64,000 nucleotides of DNA from Paragorgia papillata (Eukaryota > Cnidaria > Anthozoa > Scleralcyonacea > Coralliidae). The notes under the pieces are model-generated. The model ran no database searches and was not told the DNA's origin. It saw only the letters and a list, made by a program, of their open reading frames with translations. The translations under genes and the position numbers were made by a program. This document shows positions 49,501 through 61,500 of the stretch, one piece after another. Where the stretch lies: the NCBI GenBank assembly GCA_035771165.1, contig JAWNZC010000100.1:3426001-3490000 (forward strand). The letters run 5' to 3'. Each line of letters begins with the position of its first letter. The first letter of the stretch is position 1.

Positions 49501-52500
49501 TTCTTTCGTCGTGATCTATACAAACAAATAAAAACTGTGTAGGGTTTATATGCACTTTAACAGCCTTGCTACAAGCCTGTTGCGAACACATCCTGTTGAC
49601 AAGCTGTGAGATTTTTACGTGTGTACCTCTAAGTTTTAAGAATTTCGAAATTTCTAATGGCGGAGAAATCGAGAAAAGGGAAAATTGAAATGACGTCTTC
49701 CACCTACAGCCGGCTAACAAACTAAAAACATTGATTACTTACAAAGTGTTTCATCTCACTGTTCCGCTTGACCACAGTAATATTCACAGCCATCTGATGC
49801 GAGGTCCTTTCACTCTTTGAAATCTGAAACTCAACCTGAAAATAGAGAGGTTGGTTTGGCTTGAAGTGGAAATATTTCGCAAAGGATACTGTCGTTTGCA
49901 CCTACACGCGCAAAAACGCACAAGTTGTTCACGGTTGTTAACAGGCGTGAACAATGTTGTGCTGCACCTCGTTAACAATGTTGTGCTGCACCTCGTGAAC
50001 AATGTTGTGCTGCACCTCGTGAACAATGTTGTGCTGCACCCCGTGAACAATGTTGTGCTGCACCCCGTGAACAATGTTGTGCTGCACCCCGTGAACAATG
50101 TTGTGCTGCACCCCGTGAACAATGTTGTGCTGCTTGCCGTGAACAATGTTGTGCTGCACCCCGTGAACAATGCTGTGCTGCACCCCGTGAGCAATGTTGT
50201 GCTGCACCCCGTGAGCAATGTTGTGCTGCACCCCGTGAACAATGTTGTGCTGCTTGCCGTGAACAATGTTGTGCTGCACCCCGTCAACAATGTTGTGCTG
50301 CACCTCGTGAACAATGTTGTGCTGCACCCCGTGAACAATGTTGTGCTGCACCCCGTGAACAATGTTGTGCTGCTTGCCGTGAACAATGTTGTGCTGCACC
50401 CCGTGAACAATGCTGTGCTGCACCCCGTGAGCAATGTTGTGCTGCACCCCGTGAGCAATGTTGTGCTGCACCTCGTGAACAATGTTGTGCTGCACCCCGT
50501 GAACAATGTTGTGCTGCACCCCGTGAACCATGTTGTGCTGCACCTCGTGAACAATGTTGTGCTGCACATCGTGAACAATGTTGTGCTGCACCTCGTGAAC
50601 AATGTTGTCCTGCACCTCGTGAACAATGTTGTCCTGCACCTCGTGAACAATGCTGTCGTGCACCTCGTGAACAATGTTGTGCTGCACCCCGTGAACAATG
50701 TTGTGCTGCACCTCGTGAACAATGTTGTGCTGAACCCCGTGAACAATGTTGTGCTGCACCTCGTGAACAATGTTGTGCTGCACCTCGTGAACAATGTTGT
50801 GCTGCACCCCTTGAACAACGTTGTGCTGCACCCCGTGAACAATGTTGCGCTGCACCCCGTGAACAAGTTTTCAACAAGTTGTTCACTTATAGTTCTACAT
50901 CTCACGGATAAATCAACAGTCATGAACAAGTTGTTCCGACAGCACATTTTTTTCTAGCCATCAACGTTGTTCGCACATGATACAACATGTTGTAACAGCA
51001 TGATGAAGTAACAACGATGGACAACAATGTCACAACAATTGTTAACATGACTGGTGTATCAACACGTCCTTCGGTTTGTTTCAACATGCGTGAACAACGG
51101 TTGTTGTTTCATCAAGCAGTAACAACTTGTTGAAAGAATGATGAACAATATTGTTAATTCATCAAGGTTGTTCACACATGATAACAACGTTGTTACAGCA
51201 TTGTTCAGGCAACAATGCTGTAACAACTTGTGAGATTTTTACGCGTGTAAGTGGAAACACCGCCCGTCGAAATATGTTCAAAAGTTAACCGTTTTGAAAT
51301 TGACACCGTGTGATTGGCAAGACGTGATTGGCCAAGAGCACAAAGATGTACGTATCGATGGGAAACAAGTGCTGTAAAAGTTACATAATTTTTGTAACTA
51401 GTTTCAGTTACAGTTACATCATTAGAAAAGTAACTAGTTACTGATAAAAGTTACAATGAAAAGAAAGTAACTACAATCTGAGAATAATTCATTGGGACAC
51501 TAAAGCATCAATTAGCTTCCTTCTTGCTTATTTCACTATCGTGGGATAAATAACGTTGCTTTACCCCTCCCCACCCCCCACCAATCAATGTTGATTTCCA
51601 GGGGATACTTCTGAGGCCTAGAAAACAAAAATTCTGTCGCAACGTTGATCGGAGGGGGAAGGGGAGGGCACATTTTAAAGTTAAATCGCGTGCGCACATA
51701 AGTCACTTGACATACGCTGTGTCCGAATGTAATTATTCCACGATTGTAGTTACAGTTACAAAGTAACTCCAAATATTTTGTAACTAGTTACAAAGTTACA
51801 TTCCTTTGTCCATGTTGCTAGAATCAACAAAGAAATTACTGGTTTTTAGATGCCAGTACCATAATTATGTTTTTACAGCTAAATATGGTTGTCACTAAGC
51901 AGAAATAGTCAAATTGTATATAATGTATCTTTATTATTATATCAAAACCATTTTTGATCAAGAAAGAATGACATCCTCAACTGAATATTAGTAACTATAC
52001 TAGTCACATTTTTTAACCAAATATTGTAACTAGTTACAGTTCTTTAAAAAAGTAACTAGTTATAGTTACAGTTACTTCTTCAGAAAAAGTAACTAGTTTC
52101 AGTAACAGTTACTTAAAAATGTAACTAGTTACTTTGTTATATACCAAAGGCTTTCGTTTGCCAATAATGAAATCCTATTGGTCAAATCATGGTCACGTGT
52201 TGTTCAACAAACTCAATGTTTCTTTTTGCTGAGGGAAACAGTGCAATGTTTCCCTCTGACGTCGCTTTAATCATGCGTTGTTCACGTGAATACACGATTA
52301 TTGCATCAGATCAAGAACTTTGGACTCTTCTGGCATTTTGAAAACAAGAGGTTGTTTCGAGCTTGTTTGGTACGAAATAGTCCATTGGCTTCAATTTGAT
52401 GTATAGTATAAATTTCTTTGTTATTTTAAACTTTGTAAAATGTAGTAAATGTTCGACCATATTTCACCGAGAAATAACACTAAGATACTTGTTGTAGTTT

Positions 52501-55500
52501 TTCTGAGTTTTGAGCTGAAATACTTAACGCTGAACGTTGGGCTGTATATGAAACTGAAGCTATTGAAAAATGCTATTTGGTATAGAAACTTCAAGACTTT
52601 ACCTAAAAGGGAAATAACTAAAAAATATAAAAACAACTGCCATTTTGTAACGTTCAGCAAACAAAATGGCAGTTGTTTTTATATTTTTTAATTATTTCCC
52701 TTTTAGCTAAAGTCTTGAAGTTTCTATACCAAATATCAATAGCTTCAGTTTCATATACAGCCCAACGTTCAGCGTTAAGTAAAGGTAAAGGTCTTTAATT
52801 AGAATACATCAAACGTGTATCTTTACAATCAAATTACTCCTAAGGATTTTTCAATGTGGCCGTGTCGAGGCATATCAAAGGCGCTTTAAGCAGCCGCCAT
52901 ACGACACAGTTCAGACCACGGATCCCAGCTAAGCCCTATGTGTTGATTTTACGGAGGGAGGAAAACCGGAGAACCCGGCGAAAAACCCTCGAAGCACAGG
53001 AGAGACCAACTAAACTCTACTCACATGAGTGCCAAGCTCGAGAATGGGGTTGTTCCCAGTTGGTCACCCATCCAAGTACTAACCCCGTCTAACCGGGCTT
53101 AACTATTGGTGAGAGGCAGCGCCCTAACAGCACATGCCATCCGTGCTCCCCAAGTATTTCAGCTCAAAACTCAGAAAAACTAACATTTAAAGATTTTTGG
53201 CTTCATCCATTCATAGGGCTTGACTTATGGAGTTAGCGTTCCAGTTTACTTAGAGTTCAATGTCTTTACCTGATCCCCAAACTTCGGCATTGTCCTCGGA
53301 TCAGCGTCTGGCGGGATGAAGGGAAGGAAGGTCATCTCATCTCTGATGTAAGCAACAATCAAACCAGATTCACTGTCCCTGTAAGAATATTGATAAAGGA
53401 AAGGTTAATGATGTAGTCCTTGTAGCACCAGCACACGTCCTTTTCCAATCATTTTACTCACTTCTCACGATCACCTTTCCTTGGACTGCGGCCCATCCAC
53501 AGCAAAGGCTCACGGTCAACTTTTCCTGTGTGGCGCTCTTCTGATATTGCCTACAAGGAAGATGAATACAATCTTATATGGCTGAGCTGTTTCCCTTGCT
53601 TCCGCTGCTCTGTTTGTTCGTTCGTTCGTTCCGTCCTTCCTTCTTTCTTTCTTTCTTTCTTTCTTTCCTTCCTCCCTCCCTCCCTCCCTCCCTCCCTCCG
53701 TCCGTCCGTCCGTCCGTCCGTCCGTCCGTCCGTCCGTCCGTCCGTCCGTCCGTGCGTCCGTGCGTCCTTCCTTCCTTCCCTCCCTCGTTCGTTCCGTCCT
53801 TCCTTCCCGCCCTCCTTCCTTCCTTCCTTCCTCCCTCCCTCCCTCCCTCCCTCCCTCCCTCCTCCCTCCCTCCCTCCCTCCCTCCCTCCCTCCCTCCCTC
53901 CCTCCCTCCCTCCCTCCCTCCCTCCCTCCCTCCCTCCCTCCCTCCCTCCCTCCCTCCCTCCCTCCCTCCCTCCCTCCCTCCCTTCCCTCCCTCTCCCTCC
54001 CTCCCTCCCTCCCTCCCTCCCTCCCTCCCTCCTCCCTCCCTCCCCCTCCCTCCCTAACTTACCTTAAGATTGATGCTTCCTCGTGGTAAAACTCGAACAC
54101 GTATAGCATGAAGCCGCTTTGAACCCTGATCCTACAGCGAAATTAGAAGTAGAGACGGAGAGAGAGTAAAATTAAAATAATATTGATATTCAATTGCGCA
54201 AATACAACTTTACATATTCCAAGTTCAACAAAAACAATATTTAACAAAATTTAGAAAACTTTACAGACCTCAACTACGGTGAATTCCACCTCATCCGAAA
54301 AATTAATCTCTTGCTCCTAAACAAACGGAGGAGGACAAAAAGTCAATTGACAGAATGACTAATTTTTTAATCTAGTATAAATTAAGATTAACGTGGTATA
54401 AATTAGCATTCACGTAGCATAAATTAGCATTGTGGTATAAATTAGCATTAATGTAGTATAGATTAGAATTAATGTGGTATAAATTAGCATTAATGTAGTA
54501 TAGATTAGCATTAATGTGTATAAATTAGCATTAATGTGGCATAAATTAGAATTGTGGTAAAATTAGCATTAATGTGGCATAAATTAGCATTAATATCGCA
54601 TAAATTAGCATTAATGTGTATAAATTAGCATCAACATGGCATAAATTAGCATTAATGTTGAATAAATTACCGAATCAATTAATTCACTAAAGTGAAAGAA
54701 AAGTCTGGCATCTCTGTCACAACATTGAATGAAACCAAAACCATCTTTTAACAACGACACAAAACCCTAAAACAAAAAAAAACAAACTTTCATACTCAAT
54801 TTTCATACACTGATGTATTCTGTCAGTTCTAAGCTCTAAAGCACGGGTGGCGTGTGCTCGTTACGTCATGGCAATTCTCAGTCATGCTTTAATAGTGATG
54901 CTTTAATTTCATTAAAGTTAAAGTGCTTATGAAACGAAAATTAAGTTTGTCTTATTTGAAAGTACTTTTAAAATGACAAAGTAACATATTTTGCTGTTTT
55001 TTGTTTCCTTGCTTCGTTTTTGAGATATTTTAGTTTGTTTGATATGTGAAACTAACCAGTGACATCACAACGTGCATAATGACTTACTGGGAAAGGTTAT
55101 ATATCTTTGCTATTACTAAACGGAATCAGTTGAAAATGTATATTTTCGTTGTTGTAAGGGAAAAAACACACACACACACACACAATTCCTTCGAAGTGAT
55201 TCCGTTTGATAATAGCAAAGATATACAACCTTTCCCGATAAGTCATTACCGGGAAAGGCACGTTGTGACGTCACTGCTTAGTTTCACTTATAAAACAAAC
55301 TGTGATATCTTAAAAACAAAGCAAGGAAACAAAAAACTGCAAAATACGTTACTTTGTAATTTTAAAAGTACTTATATTTCTTTAACCATTCATCATTTTT
55401 CAACCAAATGTTAGAGAACTGTAGAAGTACTCACTGTTTCCCTGACATTACAGCCATTAATTGATTCAACTTCTTTGATCAGATAAATTTCTGTGGCCCT

Positions 55501-58500
55501 TTTGAGAGAATCACGTCGATCTATATTTGGAAAACAACATTCTTATATTCCAGTTAAACCAAACATACGTGCATTTCTTGGAGATGATGGTGGTGGTGAT
55601 GGTGGTGGTGATGATGGTGGTGATGGTAAGGATGGTGGTGATGATGGTGGTAATGATAATGGTGGTGGTGATGATGGTGGTGGTGGTGGTGGTGATGATG
55701 GTGGTGATGGTAAGGATGGTGGTGGTGATGGTGGTGGTGATGATGGTGGTGATGATGGTGGTGATGATGGTGGTGGTGATGGTGGTGGTGGTAATGATAA
55801 TGGTGGTGGTGATGATGATGGTGGTGATAATGGTGGTGGTGGTAGTGATGGTGGTGATGATGGTGATGATGGTGGTGATGGTAAGGATGGTGGTGATGAT
55901 GGTGGTGGTGATGATGGTGATGATAATGGTGATGCACCGCAGCAGTTCATATAAGACCTTTTTTGGTGGTGATGATGATGGTGGTGATGATGGTGGTGGT
56001 GATGATGGTGGTGGTGGTGGTGATGGTGATGATTATGATGGTGGTGGTGATGATGATGATGGTGGTGATGGTAATGATGGTGGTGATGGTAATGATGATG
56101 ATGGTAACGATGGTGATGGTAATGGTGAAGGTGATGGTAATGATGGTGGTGATGGTAATGATGATGATGATGGTGATGATGATGGTGATGATGATGGTGG
56201 TGATGATGATGGTGGTAATTGTGATGGTGATGGTAATGATGATGGTGATGGTAACGATGATGGTGATGGTAATGGTGGTGATGATGATGGTAATGATGAT
56301 GATGATGGTGATGATGATGGTAATGATGATGATGGTGATGATGATGGTAATGATGATGATGGTGATGATGATGGTGATGATGATGGTAATGATGGTGATG
56401 ATGATGGTGATGGTAATGATGATGGTGATGATGATGATGATGATGGTAATGATGGTGATGATGATGATGGTAATGATGATGGTAATGATGATGATGGTAA
56501 TGATGATGATGGTAATGATGATGATGGTAATGATGATTATGGTGATGATGATGGTAATGATGATGATGGTGATGATGATGGTAATGATGATGATGGTGAT
56601 GATGATGGTGATGATGATGGTGATGATGATGGTGATGATGATGGTAATGATGATGATGATGGTAATGATGGTGATGATGATGGTAATGATGATGATGCCG
56701 ATGGTAACGATGATGGTGATGGTAATGATGATGATGGTGGTAATGATGATGGTGGTAACGATGATGGTGATGGTAATGATGATGATGGTGGTAATGATGA
56801 TGGTGGTGATGTTGGTAATGATGATGGTGATGGTAATGATGCTGATGGTAACGATGATGGTGATGGTAATGATGATGGTGGTAATAATGGAAGGAGCTAT
56901 TTCATTACCAGTTGCAATTTTAAATCCGATCACATCACCAGCCAGAATAGTAAACTCTCCCATAACATCCTTTTCACCGTACGGTAGATCAGAAGATCCA
57001 TCACTTGTGCTGTAGATCACTCTCCCATTCAGCGGTTCCTGTCTCTTGGTTCGACTAAACACCTTCTCTACTGTCCCTTGAAATGTATCTCCACTGATGT
57101 CTTCAAACTTAACGGTGCCTTCCGGAAGATGCTCGACAGAAACTGCCACTTCCTTGCCCTGTAGTTGTTGAACAGTTTAGAGTAGAGAAATACATGATAT
57201 AGTAAGGGGTTGTTTATATGGAGGCGAGCCATCCCGGGTACCCGAGCTAGCCCGCTTTGCCGAGATGATTTTCATTGTGTTTACACGAGAAGGGCTAGTT
57301 CGTAGACACGCGTAAAAATCTCGCAAGTTGTTACAGCATTGTTGCCTGAACAATGCTGTAACAACTTGTTGACATATGTGAACAACATTGATAAATGAAC
57401 AACATTGTTCATCATTGTTTCAACAAGTTGTTACAGCTTGATGAAACAACAACCGTTGTTCACGCATGTTGTAACAACCGAAGAACGTGTTGATACATCA
57501 ACCATGTTCACCATTGTTGTAACATTGTTGTTCATCGTTGTTATTTCGTCGTGCTGTTACAACATGTTGTATCATGTGCGAACAATTTGCTGAAATTTTT
57601 GAAAAATTTGCTGTTGGAACAACTTGTTCATGACTGTTGACTTATCCGTGAACAAGTTGTTCGAACCATACGTGAACAACTTGTTGACAACTTGTTCACG
57701 GCGAGCAGCACAACATTGTTCACGCCTGTTGACAACCGTGAACAAGTTGTGCGTTTTTACGCGTGTAGCCGGGCTGGGATTGCTTGTTGTGCTAATTGCG
57801 TAATTTATCAGTTCTGGTAAGACACGAAGTCTCATTGTTTTAAATATGAACTGTACATGAACAAGCAGAACTTGTGTTCAGAATTGTTAATACGGCGAAA
57901 AAAGCTGATAAAAACAAATTTTGTCGCGTGTACGGAGCTTTTAATGCCAGCCCAGGTAGGCGAGCCAGACCGGTCAATCGTGTTTACATGGGAAAAAAAC
58001 AGCCCGGGTAACCGAGAGCTCGGTCTCACAAAGCGATATCTCGGCTAGGTGGGCTGGCTCGGCTCTCGTATAAACACAAGATGAAAATTAACAAGAAATA
58101 ATAGCACAAGCACGATCTCGGCAAAGCGGGTTAGCCCAGGTACCCGGACTGACTTGCTTCCATATTATTAGAAATGAACGAGCAAGGAAAAGAATGAATG
58201 GGAAAAGGAAGGAGAATAAAAGAAAGATTGGGGAGGACAACAGAAGGGAGTGAAAGGCAAGACAAAGGATGAAAAGTGAAGGGAAAAAGATAAGATACTA
58301 GCAATGCATTTGCGTTCAAGCGTTTAGCGAATAACTAGTTGTTTTCGAGTTTTGAAACAAACGTTGTCCAATGACAACTATACGTTTAACAGATCAAATC
58401 AATAACGAATAGGGAGTGTAACTTTCCATCGTGAATACTTGTCATCGTTCTTTTCACACGGTAGCGTTTGCTTGGATTAACTTGTCTTTGGCTTAATTGT

Positions 58501-61500
58501 GAGAATCGAAATGATCAGCGAACGCAGATCGTCTGATACGGGTAGTTCACTTCGATATGACCTGCCGAACGCATTTGTTTTGTATTCCATGTTTGCCGTG
58601 GGCCGTGAGAAAATATCAACGCAACGTTGAAACTTGAAACGGAAGCAATAACAACGGAAGGTTACACCCCCTATTTGTTATTGATTTGATCTGTCAATGT
58701 GTGCCCCCAATTAGCTATAATATATAGCTAAATACATCGACACTTAAATAAAGTAATTCATTATTCAAACGTATAGTTGTCATTGGACAACGTTTGTTTG
58801 AAAACTCGAAAACAACCAAGTACCATAAGATTAGATAAGGCAAGAAAATACAAGACGAAAAACCTAATTTCTCATTTTAAAGGCCATACTATTATTGACA
58901 ACATACATCTTGGAAATCTGCCAGTATATTTTTTCACTACAAAATCACCGCTGAGAGCTTTTCTGCAGCTAAGGCCGATGGAAGTGAGGTATCAGCTTAC
59001 CGTAACCAGCCCGCATGCGTTTTTTCACCGTTTTTTCACCGTTTTTTCATTTTTTTCATTATTTAAGATTTTTTGCAATATCCATGGTGTTTTCTCATCG
59101 GATAATATTAGTAATCCTTCTAGATCCTTCTATTTCATTAAATAAATGGGGCATTCTGTTCAACGAATACGAACAACAAATGTAAGCCCTCGGGAGACAC
59201 TATTTCGGGTGGTCAGCGGTCAAAGTTGTGTCCACGCGAGATGCAATCTCGAGCCCATAGTCACCCCCTTTTTGGTCAGCGGGAGAGCGCGGGGGAGACT
59301 CTGGGGAAATTGGATTGATTCTCTGTTTTGATTGGCTCATTTAAATTTATTGAATTCATCGATTCAAAACATACAGATTGTAAAATAATGAAAGTCAAAT
59401 ATATTGCTTAATTCAATAAACATATATATATACTGTATCTTCAAATTTAGACGCCTCATTTACATCTCTCTTTGTTTAATATATCTGGGTCTCAGTCACA
59501 ATAAAGTTTAAAAGACTTAAGACGAATTTCGAACAAATTAATGTCGCAATGAACAAAACAAACCCTGGTGGGATTTGTCATTATATTTGATGTATAAATG
59601 TAAAACAATTTAAACAACGAAAAGGCATATTTAAGACAATTAAAGAAGGAATCAGCCTTCGCACTCGTATTAAAAGGCTTGTGATCGTCTGATCGAGGAC
59701 GATATTGGCGTCGTGAATTGATAGTTTAGTAAGTTTACCTTGGATTTCAAGAACGTATATGTCAAGTGCCACCACCAGCAGTGTCAGTCTCTCTCCGACA
59801 ATTTTAACGTGCATTTGATCTGCATTTTTAATATGCAGGATTCTCACAAATATAGTATTTGCGATTTCAAACAAATATAATGAACACAACGCACATCAGC
59901 TGAGGCTACGATCATGCGCTTAACAACCGGAACCCCTCATTTCAGGGGTAATTAAATCCAATTTCCCCAGGGTCTCCCCCGCGCTCTCCCGCTGACCAAA
60001 AAGGTGGTGACTATGGGCTCGAGATTGCGCGAGATGGCGATCCGAAATCGGTAATAAGTGATCTGAATTCTTATCATTTTAATTGTATTTCATATCATTT
60101 TTAATAAAATCCAGTGTATCTCATCTGCTTAGAAATCGGGGACAATAACAACTTGTATTTATTTATATATTTAGTATATCAACAGATGCTTTAAATAATT
60201 CACATTTCTATTTAAATTAAAATAACAATAAACATTTTATGTATTGGTACTGAGGGTAACAGTTTGTTTTCCCGAAGTTGCCTTAATACATAATCGGACA
60301 TGCTCGACCTCATCAGAACATTACTGAGTTGACTGAAGAAAATAATGAATAATGAATAATGAAAAAATGCCTCACGTATATATTTTTTCCTAGTTACGGT
60401 AAGCTGATACCTCACTTCCATCGGCCTAATCATTTGTTTATCGGATGTATTTTGAAAACTTTCAACAATTGTCGACGTTTGTGGGCGTGGCGGCGATTCG
60501 AATTTTTAACTCCATTCCACACTTCGGTGGGTTCGGTAATAGTACTTCTAAAATTTCATGAAGACAATTCAAAATAAATGAATATTTAATCAATACCTGT
60601 AAATCGTATACAGACTCGTCCTGATTTACATAAACTATTTCCTCAATTTACTCAGCTAAAATCACTCCAACTTGAAAAATAGTTTGAAAACATGGCTATT
60701 TAGATGTGTCCATTAATGCATTCGCGTCATTAATGCGTCCAATAATGCGTCCGATAAAGCATTCGCAGCCGATCTGTATCTGATTTACTACGGCTCGCTT
60801 GCAGCTCACCTTGTAAATCAGATACAGATCACGGCTCATGCTTTATCTATTACTTAACAGTTATACCATGAGCTCGAGTAGTATACGATTCGAGTAATAT
60901 ACCATTCGCTCTCGTTGTATATGCGCCGAGTTGGCTATTAGTTCGTATACAACGAGAGCGAATGGTATAACTGTTTTATTATATAGCCAAGCACTGTACA
61001 AGAGACAAAATTAGAGCGAAATGTTTCAAACGGCAAACTTCCGGCATAGGCAACTAATACTTCCGCCATGCGTAATGATGTATTCACATAGAGTTTCTCG
61101 CTGAGCTGTTCGGTAAACATCTTTGAAATGTTGCATAAATGTTGCTCGAGAGGCAAAAAATGTGTTAAGCAGATCAACAAAAAAGATTAAAAGGTACCTT
61201 TATGAAGTGAAAAGGTGGGTCAGTTGTTTATATTAGCGTTGCTGTCGTGGAAAAGGTTTTGATTTCATGCAAAAATTAAACTGAAACACCTTCGGCAGTG
61301 AAACTAAATTACTTAATAGTTGGTTGTTTTTGAAAAAGAACACGCTTTTTACTACTCCAAATGCTTATCAAAATAAAAAAAAGTCTCTTTACTGGTGATC
61401 TCCTACGAAATGTGTGTTGTAAGCTTGATTTTAACCGTGAGTTTCTTTGTTTGGCAACAAATTAATATCAACCCGCTAATTTAGTCGTGTTTTTGAAGTA

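Noticed and set aside
49947..50868. CRISPR-like or phage-like direct repeat array
   Set aside because: The units are contiguous with no unique spacers, and the host is eukaryotic.
53060..53110. 5S rRNA gene
   Set aside because: Only the internal promoter region resembles 5S; the rest is SINE body with a target duplication.
55527..56987. Plus-strand Gly/Asp-rich ORF of 486 codons, and poly-His/poly-Ile frames
   Set aside because: They are frames of the (GGT/GAT)n intronic microsatellite.
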